DNA of 64,000 bases from G963422445 sp963422445 (GTDB lineage Bacteria > Pseudomonadota > Alphaproteobacteria > Thalassobaculales > Thalassobaculaceae), in contig OY729512.2 of the NCBI GenBank assembly GCA_963422445.2, positions 2,480,001 to 2,544,000 on the forward strand, given 5' to 3'. The notes under the pieces were generated by a model. The model searched no databases. It saw nothing but the letters and a program-made list of their open reading frames with translations, and was not told the DNA's origin. Position 1 is the stretch's first letter. Each line of letters opens with the position of its first letter. This document shows, in pieces, positions 34,864 through 44,268 of this stretch. A program made the translations under genes and the position numbers.

Positions 34864-37251
34864 CTATCCGGTCTGCATCACGTCAACACAGGCCCGTGCC
34901 GCCATATCGAGAATTGCGTCCGCGTCGACCCGATAGGTCCGATAGATATCCGGCAAATCACCCGACTGGCCGAAATCCGAAATCCCGAGCGGATAGACCC
35001 GAGATCCGGCTACCGATCCCAGCCAGCTGAGGCTCGCCGGATGGCCGTCAAGAACCGTCACCAGACCGGCTCCCGGACCCAGAGCCGACAACAAGCTCTC
35101 GATATGGCTTCCGCGATGTCCTGCACCATTGGCAGGTCGGGCCAGGGAGTTTCGCCAGTCAGTATACAGCCGGTCATATGACGTCACTGCAAGTACGCCG
35201 ATACCCGGAACCTCTTCCTCCAGTGCCGCGTGAACGTCCATGACTTCGGGCGCGACCGGTCCGCTGTAGACGAGAGTCAGTTTCTCGCCGGCCGCTGGTG
35301 GGATGTACCAGTAGGCACCACGCAGGATCCCTGCTTCCAGCTCCGGCGTCATCTCCCGTTTCGGCTGATCGATCACGCGGGTTGAAAGCCTGAGATATAC
35401 CGAACCGCCGTCGTCAGCCTGCATGTGCTCAAACCCCCAACGCATGATCGTCGCGAGTTCATCGACAAAGGCGGGTTCATATGACGTCAAGCCGGGTTGC
35501 CCCATACCGATCAGGGGCGTTGAGACGGATTGGTGAGCGCCGCCTTCCGGCGCCAGCGTCACACCGGCCGGGGTCGCCACCAGCATGAACCTGGAATCCT
35601 GATAGCAGGCATAGTTCAGTGCGTCGAGCCCGCGGGCTATGAACGGATCGTATAGCGTTCCGACCGGCAGCAACCGTGTCCCAAATAAAGGGCCGGACAA
35701 TCCGAGAGCAGCGAGCAGGATGAAGAGATTGTTCTCTGCAATCCCGAGTTCCATGTGCTGGCCGCCGCCATGGCGCAGCCATTTCTGTGCCGACGCCACG
35801 TTTTCTTCGCGGAAGACGTCATTGCGCACATCAAGACTGAACACACCGCGCTGATTCACCCACGGGCCAAGGTTTGTCGAAACCGTAACGTCCGGCGACG
35901 TCGTCACAATCCGGTTTGCAAGCGCGGAATTGCCCCGGCTCAACTCATGCAAGATTGCGCCGAACGCCGTCTGCGTGGCGCTTTTCTCTCGATAGGCCGG
36001 CGCCAGACTGGCCGGCACCTCTATCTTCGGCGCGTCGAATGTCCGTGACCCGCCCTGATTGAAAGGCGCCGCCATGCAGTATTGGCGCACTTTATCTTCA
36101 GTGATTTCGAGATTTCCGTAAGGGGCCCACTCGTCGCCTTCGGGAACCTGCATTGCAACTCGGAAATGCTCCATCTGATCCGGGGTCATCAGACCCGCGT
36201 GATTGTCCTTGTGCCCGGCGAGCGGCGTTCCATGTCCCTTGATCGTGTAAGCGATGAAACATTGCGGCGTGTCACCCTCGACCGCCTGGAACGCCTCCAG
36301 GACAGATTCCATGTCCTGGCCAGCAAGATTGGTCATCAGCGCATGCAGCGCCGCATCGTCATGCTCATCGAGAATCGCCCTGATGCCGCGTACACCGCGC
36401 AAATCGGTCTTGAGCGGTTCACGCCAGACACCGGGTTCGCCGGATTGCCCCTTGAATGTCAGAGCGCTGTATAGATCGTTCGGGCAGTCATCGATCCATT
36501 GCCGCAAGACATCGCCGCCAGCCTGCTGAAACACCCGCTCCTGTTTCTTGCCGTATTTGAGCAGAACGACATTCCAGCCCACCGTGCCGAAAAACTCCCG
36601 GATCTTCTGAAACAATCCATCCGACACAACACCGTCAAGGCTCTGCCGGTTGTAATCGATCACCCACCAGAGATTTCTGACATCGTATTTCCAGCCTTCC
36701 AACATGGCTTCATAGACATTGCCCTCATCGAGTTCGGCATCGCCCATGACCGCGATCAGTCGCCCGGGCGCCTGGCTGGCAGTTTCCGAATCCTGCACCA
36801 GATTGTGCAGACGGGTGTAATCTTGGACCATTGAAGCAAAAAGCGTCATGGCGACGCCAAGCCCCACCGACCCGGTAGAAAGGTCCACCTCATCGGTGTC
36901 CTTGACCCGCGAAGGATAGGACTGGGCACCGCCAAGGGCTCGGAAACGCTCAAGCGCATCGACCGATTGCCGTCCCATCATGTATTGAATCGCATGAAAC
37001 ACCGGACTCGCATGCGGTTTGACGGCAAGCCGGTCTTCCGGACGCAGGATATCGAAGTAAAGCGCTGTCAGTAGGGTCGTGACCGATGCACAGGACGACT
37101 GGTGTCCTCCCACCTTGAGTCCGTCACGACTTTCGCGGATATGGTTCGCGTTGTGGATCGTCCACATCGCAAGCCATAGAACCTTGCGCTCCAGCGTCCG
37201 CATCATTTCAAGATCGGTTACGTGTCTGGCGCTATTCGGATCACTTTTCAT
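34864..37251 (-). CDS. AceE-like homodimeric pyruvate dehydrogenase E1 / transketolase-family protein
   Basis: A 795-residue thiamine-diphosphate enzyme. It has DGLKVGGHQSSCASVTTLLTALYFD near residues 44-66, the TPP-binding GDAELDEGNVYEAMLEGWKY near 180-200 (GDxE...N), and the pyrimidine-domain Glu in MELGIAENNLF. The C-terminal domain contains ALGPGAGLVTVLDGHPASLSWLGSV. The layout is that of single-chain AceE-type E1, which decarboxylates pyruvate and acetylates the E2 lipoyl group, but it is about 90 residues shorter than E. coli AceE. No E2 or E3 gene is adjacent, so the true 2-oxoacid substrate is uncertain. It converges on mobA. Confidence 0.82.
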   Translation of the reverse strand: MKSDPNSARHVTDLEMMRTLERKVLWLAMWTIHNANHIRESRDGLKVGGHQSSCASVTTLLTALYFDILRPEDRLAVKPHASPVFHAIQYMMGRQSVDALERFRALGGAQSYPSRVKDTDEVDLSTGSVGLGVAMTLFASMVQDYTRLHNLVQDSETASQAPGRLIAVMGDAELDEGNVYEAMLEGWKYDVRNLWWVIDYNRQSLDGVVSDGLFQKIREFFGTVGWNVVLLKYGKKQERVFQQAGGDVLRQWIDDCPNDLYSALTFKGQSGEPGVWREPLKTDLRGVRGIRAILDEHDDAALHALMTNLAGQDMESVLEAFQAVEGDTPQCFIAYTIKGHGTPLAGHKDNHAGLMTPDQMEHFRVAMQVPEGDEWAPYGNLEITEDKVRQYCMAAPFNQGGSRTFDAPKIEVPASLAPAYREKSATQTAFGAILHELSRGNSALANRIVTTSPDVTVSTNLGPWVNQRGVFSLDVRNDVFREENVASAQKWLRHGGGQHMELGIAENNLFILLAALGLSGPLFGTRLLPVGTLYDPFIARGLDALNYACYQDSRFMLVATPAGVTLAPEGGAHQSVSTPLIGMGQPGLTSYEPAFVDELATIMRWGFEHMQADDGGSVYLRLSTRVIDQPKREMTPELEAGILRGAYWYIPPAAGEKLTLVYSGPVAPEVMDVHAALEEEVPGIGVLAVTSYDRLYTDWRNSLARPANGAGHRGSHIESLLSALGPGAGLVTVLDGHPASLSWLGSVAGSRVYPLGISDFGQSGDLPDIYRTYRVDADAILDMAARACVDVMQTG

Positions 37252-37926
37252 GGAGCCGCTCGGATCGGGGCGCAGTTGAGCATGAATTATGCAAATCTGA
37301 CCCTACGCTGTCGAGTGATATCCCTTACGCCTCCGTTCGTCAGATGCCTGAACGGGAACGCTATGGCTGGTATTTCAACAGCCATGTCATCAATACTATC
37401 CAGCTTCCGGCCCATCCTCTGACCCCGCAGTTTCGTCTGGTTTCGGGCTTTGCCATGGAACGGAGCCGATAACCGGAAGGCCCGGTCCATCCTGTTTTCG
37501 CCCGGCTGTCCGACGAGTCGTTGGACGGGACCGTGTTTCATCTCGCGTTTCACATAGCGCACGGAGCGCCATATGGACATGCGGATACTGGCCAAGCAAA
37601 TGCCGATGACGAGCGAAATGCCAGCGGACGTGCTGTTCCCCGCTGCTCTTCGCACGCGGTTCACCGACCAAGTTCGGATCCCGTCCATTGTTCCGATCCG
37701 AAAAATGGACAGTATCACGGATTTTCAGGAGACGCTTCACGTTGTCTGCCGCGCATCTTCTGAGAAGAGGCAAGACGCATCGATATCAGGATTGGTCAGG
37801 ACTCTGACATTATGAAGGCCGTCATCTGGCACTTTACGGACCAGAACGAAGCGATGACATCAGCAATTCTCCTTTTGGAGTTATCGGGGGTTTTCAAAGG
37901 CTTGGAGATGTGATTCAAGCTGTTGT
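37252..37926. other. Intergenic stretch with a degraded coding fragment
   Basis: On the plus strand 37313-37472 reads ASVRQMPERERYGWYFNSHV, INTIQLPAHPLTPQFRLVSG and FAMERSR then a stop. This composition looks protein-like but I do not recognise it, and no start codon with a ribosome-binding site precedes it. Short frames at 37573-37815 and 37812-37912 are not recognisable. Probably remains of a lost gene. Confidence 0.4.
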
Positions 37927-39213
37927 GTGAAGCGTCTTGAACGATATATAGAAGTGGTGGGGAAGCGGTGCGCGGCGTTGCCCGACAAGCGCTCGGGAAG
38001 CAACACGCGCTATACCATGAGAGACATCGGGCTTGCGGCGTTTTCGGTGTTTTTCGTGCAGAGCCCGTCGTTTCTGGCGCATCAGCGCCTGCTGTCGGCG
38101 CAGCGCGGCGCTTCGAACGCCGGGACGCTGTTCGGCATGGAGCGGGTTCCGTGCGACAGCCATATCCGGCGGATGCTGGATGGGGCGCCGACGGATCATT
38201 TCGATGCGGTGTTTTCGGCGCTTGTCGATGACCTGGATGGCGCCGGCGCCTTGTCGGGTCTGCGCTGCCTGGACGATCGGGTGTTGATCGCGCTGGACGG
38301 CTCGGAGCCTTTCCGTTCCGGCACGATCCACTGCGCGCACTGCTCGACGCGCCGGCGGGGCGAGGAGGTGGAGTATTTCCACAGCTTTGTCGGCGCCGCT
38401 CTGGTGGCGCCGGGGCAGCGCCGCGCCTTGCCTCTGGCGCCGGAGTTCGTGCGCCCGCAAGACGGCTCGGCGAAGCAGGACTGCGAGAGCCGCGCGGCGC
38501 AGCGCTGGCTGGCCCGCCTGGGGCCTTGTGTGGCCGGGCTGAGACCGGTCTATCTGGGCGACGATCTCTATTCCCGCCAGCCGATCTGCGAGGCGGTGCG
38601 CGCCGCGGGCGGGAGCTTCATCTTCGTGTGCAAGCCGTCCAGCCACAAGACGTTGAGCGAATACACCCATGGCGTCGTGCTGGACGAGGTGTGCCAGACC
38701 GTGGGCAGGGGCGCGGCCAGGCGCCGCCAGCGCTATCGCTGGATGAATGGCGTGCCGCTGCGCGACGGCGCCGACGCGCTCGCCGTCAACTGGCTGGAGG
38801 TCGAGATCGCCAAGCCCGACGGCAAGGTGACCTACCGCAACAGCTTCGTCACCGACCTTGCCGTCACGCGAGACACCGCCGCCGCCATCGCCGCCTGCGG
38901 GCGTGCCCGCTGGAAGATCGAGAACGAGACCTTCAACGTCCTGAAGACCAACGGCTACAACCTCGAACACAATTTCGGGCATGGCAGCCAGACACTGGCC
39001 AGCATCCTGGTCGTGCTCAATCTGCTGGCCTTCGCCCTGCACACGGCCTGCGACCTGATCGAAGCGTCCTGGCGGCGGGCGCGGCACGCACTCGGAGCCC
39101 GAAGGCGCCTGTTCGAGCACATCCGCACGATCACCGCCTACCATGTCTTCGCGTCATGGGCGGTCCTCATGAAAACCGTCATCACGGGCATCCCCCCTCC
39201 CGCAAACGCCTGA
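37927..39213 (+). CDS. ISNCY-like DDE transposase, intact
   Basis: A 428-residue transposase. The N-terminus has TRYTMRDIGLAAFSVFFVQSPSFL and VPCDSHIRRMLDGAP. The catalytic part is seen in RVLIALDGSEPFRS (Asp), VYLGDDLYSRQPICEA (Asp) and GRARWKIENETFNVLKTNGYNLEHNFGHG (Glu), the signature of the ISNCY/IS1380-like group that copies itself around symbiont genomes. The ATG is preceded by a GTGTGAAG-like purine stretch. The frame is undamaged, so the element may be active. Family naming is by motif only. Confidence 0.82.
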   Translation: MKRLERYIEVVGKRCAALPDKRSGSNTRYTMRDIGLAAFSVFFVQSPSFLAHQRLLSAQRGASNAGTLFGMERVPCDSHIRRMLDGAPTDHFDAVFSALVDDLDGAGALSGLRCLDDRVLIALDGSEPFRSGTIHCAHCSTRRRGEEVEYFHSFVGAALVAPGQRRALPLAPEFVRPQDGSAKQDCESRAAQRWLARLGPCVAGLRPVYLGDDLYSRQPICEAVRAAGGSFIFVCKPSSHKTLSEYTHGVVLDEVCQTVGRGAARRRQRYRWMNGVPLRDGADALAVNWLEVEIAKPDGKVTYRNSFVTDLAVTRDTAAAIAACGRARWKIENETFNVLKTNGYNLEHNFGHGSQTLASILVVLNLLAFALHTACDLIEASWRRARHALGARRRLFEHIRTITAYHVFASWAVLMKTVITGIPPPANA

Positions 39214-39817
39214 TCCCCGGCCCCCGCGCCAAGCCCATCCCTCCAACCGCAGAACCGCCAAAAAACCAACACGAAAGGCCGCAATGCAACGAAAAACGCC
39301 ATAAGGAGAATTGCTGCTATGACATGCTGTTTGTCGACAGTTGTGGGATTTGGCGCATTGAAACTTCGCGATTCACCGGTCGTTCAGGCATTCTTGTCGT
39401 AACTGCCCAAGTCTCACGTTGCTGACGGTGGCGGGACGACTGTGGGTGCTGGTGTGGTGTCGTCAAGTCCCGATTTTTATTCTCGACGTTATAGGATCCC
39501 GGTCTATGGGTGGCGCTCTCGTGTGACGGGAGCCGCGAACGGGGTCTTTCGGATCAACGGTGACGGCGGGTTTGTGTCAGAGCCTGACCTAAAACTGGTT
39601 GGATTGTCTCGACATGATGTAATTTCATGGGTGAACAATCACACCATGTGGCGCATCATGCCTTGGAACGAGACCACCCGGCCGGGACGGGCCCGGGTCC
39701 CGGATCGATCTCATTACCAAAGCCCATGATCGCATCCTCGACCGAGCCATCGCTTTCCACGATACGCAGCCACCGCTCCAGAGCAGCAAGCGCGGACGAG
39801 AAAACACTGCATCTGGC
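39214..39817. other. Uninterpreted stretch right of the ISNCY-like element
   Basis: About 600 bases. One open frame (39442-39729, plus strand) has no recognisable domain. No RNA or repeat noticed. The right end merges into an IS66 fragment. Confidence 0.4.
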
Positions 39818-40092
39818 ACACCCTCACCCTCCGTCTCCAGACATACAAGGACGGAGGCCTGCGGTGTCTCACCAACCTGCGAATTGACTTTACGAACGAT
39901 ATCGCTGAGCAAGATCTGCCAATGGTGAAGCTGCGCTAGAAGATCTCCGGCGGCTTCCGCTCCGAACAGGGCGCCCGCAACTTCGCCACCCTGTGCGCCG
40001 TCATTGCCACAGCCCGCAAGCAGGGCTGGACGATTCTCGAAACCCTGGCACATCCTGACCCGATGCAGTTGATCTCCAGACGGCGGCTCTGA
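39818..40092 (+). pseudogene. IS66 family transposase C-terminal remnant
   Basis: One frame reads RLQTYKDGGLRCLTNLRIDF, TNDIAEQDLPMVKLR, a TAG stop at 39938-39940, then KISGGFRSEQGARNFATLCA and VIATARKQGWTILETLAHPD. The NxxAEQDLRMxKxKQKISGxFR block is diagnostic of the IS66 C-terminus; the stop replaces the Lys/Gln before KISG. The rest of the gene is missing. Confidence 0.85.
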
Positions 40093-40239
40093 AAACCCCT
40101 CCCGGACACCGAAATCCCTCACACGAACAGGGTCGATGCGTGCGGCGTCTGGCGCGGCTCACCATACAACCACGCGTCGGGAACCAGGCCGCCGGGAATA
40201 GACCCGTAATCAGACCCGGGCAGTTACGTTAAAATTACA

Positions 40240-40476
40240 TCGAAGCGTCAGGTTGCTTTGCTCAAGTAAGTGATGAAGGCCATGGGCGTACAGCCCGGAG
40301 ACCGGCTCCGTCTGGAAGAGGATGCCGACGGCTTCGTGCTGCGGTCGCAACGCATCGATTGCGCCCGCCTCGCGCCGTTACGCGATATGCTCCAACGTGG
40401 GCATGGCGATTTCGATCCGGAAACGTTCCGCGAACACCCCAATGAGCCCGCGCTCCGGGATTGCTACATTGGTTCT
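40240..40476 (+). pseudogene. AbrB/MazE-type antitoxin remnant
   Basis: The frame gives RQVALLK, a TAA where Glu is expected, then VMKAMGVQPGDRLRLEEDAD, GFVLRSQRIDCARLAPLRDM. The LGVxPGDxLxLxxxxDGFxLxP pattern is that of AbrB/SpoVT swapped-hairpin antitoxins. The N-terminal strand is missing and no toxin gene follows in a readable form. It could also be read from the ATG at 40273, but would then lack half of the DNA-binding fold. Confidence 0.55.
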
Positions 40477-40740
40477 GGTATGACGACCCACTGGGATCCC
40501 AATCCAGAGTTTAGCCATTGCGTTCACATGTCGAGTGCCTCGATCACGGCGGTGAGGGGTTCGGCAGCCGCTCCCCATTCGCGGGCGACTGATCTGCCCA
40601 TAGGCACGACGATGCCGGGACGGGCCGCAGCCCGTCCCTTGAAACCCGAACAGAAACCGGTGAGACCGAACCCCAAATGCCAATCGTTTCGCAGACCGCC
40701 ATCTGACCGGACCCGCCCGGCTTCACCGCCATGCCAAGCC

Positions 40741-42249
40741 TTACGACCGTACGAAGGTGCCATGCAGACCCAACGGTAGTGGATATGGCAGGAGGCCCTG
40801 CCAGACCGGGCCGTCGGCAAGATGCATCGCATCGAAAACATCCAGCCCAGTGACCCCGCGCCCGGCGTCGAGGAACGGTCCGATAAGCCAACCCTCTCCC
40901 TCCCTGTCTCCGCGCGGGACAAATACATGTTCTTCGGGGAGATGATCGGCCGGATAGGACCAGCCATCGAGCAAACCGTTGGCCGGATCGAAGCGAACGA
41001 TGCGTCGAAGCGGCCAATCGCCCGCTGCTCCATCGCCGGCCAGGGCGAAGACCGCCCGGTGCCGAGATCCGGTTTGCCGCAAATCGATAACCGGGAACTC
41101 GGCCACACCCGGCGCCATCCGCTCGATCTCTGCGCGTCCGCCCGGCCTGAGAACGACATGATGATAGGCCGGATGTGTCGACCCGAACTCCCGCGCCCCG
41201 CACATGACGGCGCGCAGATCGTTCGTCACAAATCCGGGGTCGGGCGCCTGACACAGATCCAGGCGGATCGTGCCATCGGTGTCTTCCCAACCATTGCCAT
41301 GATGAAAATGAAAACCCGGCGGCAAGTCGTGATACCGCTCGACCTCCAGGCTATCCTTGTTGACAACAACAACCCTGGTGCCGAGATCCGGACGCCACTC
41401 ATGCGCGTCAAGATAACTCACATGATCCGGCGCGAACCGGTCCGGTTCGATGACGAACGGCGCGAGCATGACAACGATATGCCCCGCCGTCACGACGAAG
41501 TCGTGCACCATGCCCAAAGGGGCTATCGGCACCGGGTTCGCATGAACGAGACGGCCGTCACGGTCAATCCGGTAAAACACCAGAATCGGCCTTGGTGCCG
41601 GTATGCAGCCGATGTTCCACAATGTACCGTCCGGCTCCACTTTCGGGTGAGCGCCAAACGGCGTACCGGCAAATTTGGCGCCCCAGACGACAAACCGGCC
41701 GGCGGCAAGCGTCTCAGGCGTGATTGTCAGGGCCGACCCGCCTTCCCACAACGCCATCAGGCGTCCGGCATGAGCAAGTATCGATGTGTTGGCGGTGTTC
41801 ATGTCGTCGGGTCCCGTCACCGGCCGTATTTTTGCCGGAACCGTTCCGAATGCAGGGACCACGCGATCGCCGGCCTGGGTCTCGTACCGGCGTTTACGGG
41901 TGTCCAGCATGCGGGCCCGATGACTCACGCCAGCCTCCGTGAAGGTTACCGCATGGACCATCCCGTCACCGTCGAACCAGTGCGTATACCGCTGTCCGAA
42001 ACGATCATGGCCCGCCGGACCATTCCGCCACAGAACACCGGTGAGGTCCGGCGGCAAGCGGCCGGCCAGAGGCGTCAGCGATGCCGCGAACGCGTCGGCA
42101 TGAGCCGACGCGAACCCGGCAAGCCAGGGCGCCCGGACCGCCGCCTTGGCGAACGCTTCGATGCAGCCCGCGATCGCGTCCCCGGTCAGCACGAATGGCA
42201 GACCGCAAACGCCGCCCAACAGGCTGCGCCGGGTCAGACCGCCCGTCAT
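40741..42249 (-). CDS. Carotenoid oxygenase family protein, probably exported
   Basis: A 502-residue protein of the carotenoid cleavage/RPE65 family. It opens with MTGGLTRRSLLGGVCGLPFV, a likely twin-arginine signal, so it is probably periplasmic. The family core starts LPPDLTGVLWRNGPAGHDRFG. Iron-ligand histidines are expected in FGAHPKVEPDGTLWNIGC, MVHDFVVTAGHIVVML, FHHGNGWEDTDG and the C-terminal LHGTFV; each region contains the needed His. These enzymes split alkene bonds of carotenoids, stilbenes or lignin-like phenols. Its start overlaps the preceding DUF2141 gene by 4 bases, so they form an operon. Confidence 0.9.
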   Translation of the reverse strand: MTGGLTRRSLLGGVCGLPFVLTGDAIAGCIEAFAKAAVRAPWLAGFASAHADAFAASLTPLAGRLPPDLTGVLWRNGPAGHDRFGQRYTHWFDGDGMVHAVTFTEAGVSHRARMLDTRKRRYETQAGDRVVPAFGTVPAKIRPVTGPDDMNTANTSILAHAGRLMALWEGGSALTITPETLAAGRFVVWGAKFAGTPFGAHPKVEPDGTLWNIGCIPAPRPILVFYRIDRDGRLVHANPVPIAPLGMVHDFVVTAGHIVVMLAPFVIEPDRFAPDHVSYLDAHEWRPDLGTRVVVVNKDSLEVERYHDLPPGFHFHHGNGWEDTDGTIRLDLCQAPDPGFVTNDLRAVMCGAREFGSTHPAYHHVVLRPGGRAEIERMAPGVAEFPVIDLRQTGSRHRAVFALAGDGAAGDWPLRRIVRFDPANGLLDGWSYPADHLPEEHVFVPRGDREGEGWLIGPFLDAGRGVTGLDVFDAMHLADGPVWQGLLPYPLPLGLHGTFVRS

Positions 42250-42731
42250 TGTCCTGCCTCCAGCATATAGCCGATCGGCACGACCGTCGTGACACGGGTA
42301 TCGTCGGCACCGATCCGTACGGCCGCCGCGTCGAAACTCGGCGGCCCGAAAACGCCCACGGCTCCGTTGGAAAACCCGTAACCTTCGGTCGGCATGCCGA
42401 GAAAATTCGTCGCCAGCTCCCCATCCCGGTCAGCATCGTGAAACGTTGCAACCGCGTACTCGCCTGGCGCCAGATTCTCGAACACGATCACGATCGGCCC
42501 GGGCTCGGCTTTGTGGATGCGCGCCGCAACGGTGCTCGATGGATCCGGGAACGATGTCCCGGCCACGCGTTGATGCACCGCGACACGCAGGTCGCCGCCC
42601 GGACGCAGATCCTTGACCACGACCTCAAGTTCGGCTGCTTCGACATTCGATGCAGCAAACGGATTGGCCAACGCCAGCGCCGAAATCAGGCAGATCGCGC
42701 CGGCCAGTGTCAGATTGGTTGTCCTTGTCAT
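42246..42731 (-). CDS. DUF2141 domain protein, secreted
   Basis: A 161-residue protein with a signal peptide (MTRTTNLTLAGAICLISALALANPF then SNVEAAEL). A DUF2141 beta-sandwich follows: VFENLAPGEYAVATFHDADRDGELATN, MPTEGYGFSNGA and a late FDAAAVRIGADDTRVTTVVP. DUF2141 proteins are periplasmic or extracellular and of unknown function, often next to carotenoid or membrane-lipid genes. The ATG at 42731 is preferred because the signal peptide begins there. It is translationally coupled to the carotenoid oxygenase. Confidence 0.85.
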   Translation of the reverse strand: MTRTTNLTLAGAICLISALALANPFAASNVEAAELEVVVKDLRPGGDLRVAVHQRVAGTSFPDPSSTVAARIHKAEPGPIVIVFENLAPGEYAVATFHDADRDGELATNFLGMPTEGYGFSNGAVGVFGPPSFDAAAVRIGADDTRVTTVVPIGYMLEAGQ

Positions 42732-42835
42732 TGGATGTATCCTCATTTTGGCTGTAGCAGACACTTACAGGAGTCGCACGGACAGAGGGATCCGGTCACA
42801 GCCTGATACGCGAACGTCGCGGGAAATTTCGTCAC

Positions 42836-43615
42836 GTGCAGAAAATGCAATTCACGCTTCGTAAACTGACGAGTGCCCGGTTATTGGCCGGCCAGGCGAT
42901 CGCACTCGCTGGAACCGTCGGGCTCTTTACCTTCATCGGGCCGTTCGGAACCTACGATTCGCTCGGCCCGATCAACCGCCTCGGGTATTGGTGCCTGGCA
43001 ATGGGCGTCAACTGGCTCGTCTGCGCCGCCATGATCATGCTGGCGCTCCACGCCACCGGGAACCGGGCCTGGCAACAGCGCGCCGCCATGACGGCCGCGG
43101 CAGCCGTCGCCGCGGCAATTCCGGAAACCGGCGTCGTCTTCACTGCCGAAAACCTGTTCCGCCCGGGCTACACCGATGCGCAAACACTACCCACGATCTA
43201 TTTTGCGGTTGTCATTCTCAATCTGATTATTGGAGGCCTCGCCGTCGCGGCCGCCACCTCGCCGCGTCCTGAAAAGGATCCGGCGCCCACCGGATCCGGG
43301 CCAGCCCCGTTTCTGGACCGCATGCCACAAAAGATCGGACGTGACCTCATCTGCCTGAAAATGGCGGATCACTATGTCGAAGCCTTTACGGCCTGTGGAT
43401 CGACCTTGGTCCTGATGCGGTTCGCCGACGCAGTCACCGAACTGAACGACATCAGCGGACTGCAGGTTCACCGCTCCTACTGGGTCGCGCTCGACCACGT
43501 CATCGGCGCAGAACGCAAGGACGGCCGGATCGTCCTTCACCTTACCGGCGGCCACGACATTCCGGTCAGCCGCAGCCGCATCACCGCCGTCCGCGCCGCC
43601 GGCATTGCGATCTGA
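42836..43615 (+). CDS. Membrane-bound LytTR-domain transcriptional regulator
   Basis: A 259-residue protein with three or four transmembrane helices in residues about 15-140 (AGQAIALAGTVGLFTFIGPF, CLAMGVNWLVCAAMIMLALH, AAAVAAAIPETGVVF, IYFAVVILNLIIGGLAVAAA). A C-terminal LytTR DNA-binding domain (KIGRDLICLKMADHYVEAFT, LMRFADAVTELND, GLQVHRSYWVALDHVIG, HDIPVSRSRITAVRA) follows. LytTR proteins bind direct repeats to activate promoters. It diverges from the DUF2141-carotenoid oxygenase operon with about 100 bases between, so it probably controls it. The start could be a GTG at 42836 or the ATG at 42845. Confidence 0.86.
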   Translation: MQKMQFTLRKLTSARLLAGQAIALAGTVGLFTFIGPFGTYDSLGPINRLGYWCLAMGVNWLVCAAMIMLALHATGNRAWQQRAAMTAAAAVAAAIPETGVVFTAENLFRPGYTDAQTLPTIYFAVVILNLIIGGLAVAAATSPRPEKDPAPTGSGPAPFLDRMPQKIGRDLICLKMADHYVEAFTACGSTLVLMRFADAVTELNDISGLQVHRSYWVALDHVIGAERKDGRIVLHLTGGHDIPVSRSRITAVRAAGIAI

Positions 43616-43734
43616 CCGGTCATGCCCCGGGGTACGCCCGTTGCCCGACCAGCGGGCCGTACCGGACACGGAACCACCACCCGCAGGCACTGCCTTGCCG
43701 GCATCCTGCCAATCCCTGACAACCCACGGCAAGA

Positions 43735-43955
43735 TGCAGCGGATTCAGATCTTGTCGGTCCCTGCGCCTGCCCGCTCCAGAGCGCCTGTCAAATTACGCA
43801 ACACGAACAGCCTGATCGCGCTCGACAAACCGCCGGTTCGAGTCTGATCAATCCCGAAATCAGATCATTCACCGAACGACGCTCCGACTCCACGACCGCC
43901 TTGAGCGCATCCCGGAAATCCTGCTCCAGCGACACGCTGGTCGCATGCCGAGACA
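43735..43955 (-). pseudogene. Ribbon-helix-helix (RHH_4-type) protein, truncated and frameshifted
   Basis: Reads HATSVSLEQDFRDALKAVVE and SERRSVNDLIS, then a one-base shift into IDQTRTGGLSSAIRLFVLRNLTG. The pattern TSVSLEx-F-x-DALK...SVN-L...NLSSAIRVFVL is that of the ribbon-helix-helix family common in Alphaproteobacteria. The N-terminus is cut by the IS5 element at 43959. It is now dead. Confidence 0.65.
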
Positions 43956-44268
43956 CTAGGCCGTGTTGACGAATGATCGAAGCATAATCCATGCTGAGAC
44001 AACGTGGACAAATGCGAGGACCGTCCGAGCGAGCTTGTCATAGCGTGTGGCAATGCGACGGAATTGTTTGAGCTTGTTGAAGAATCGCTCGACCTGCTGG
44101 CGCCGCTTGTACTTTTCTTGATCGTGATGAATCGTCTCAGTCCGGTTCGACCGGGCGGGTATCACGGCTTCGACGCCCTGGTCGGCCAGCGCCTGGCGAA
44201 TGCCCTTGCTGTCATACGCCTTGTCCATGACCGCAGCCTCCGGTGCGGGAGAGCTGGGCAAAGCCTTA
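43956..44268 (-). pseudogene. IS5 family transposase, C-terminal part
   Basis: Has VMDKAYDSKGIRQALADQGV (catalytic Asp), then IPARSNRTETIHHDQEKYKR, VERFFNKLKQFRRIATRYDK (Glu) and VLAFVHVVSAWIML at the C-terminus. The N-terminal half lies at 45562-45802, beyond the ISAzo13 insertion. Confidence 0.85.

Noticed and set aside
37915..39144. A 409-residue minus-strand open frame
   Set aside because: Shadow of the intact ISNCY-like transposase on the plus strand.
40822..42270. A 482-residue plus-strand open frame
   Set aside because: Antisense shadow of the carotenoid oxygenase.
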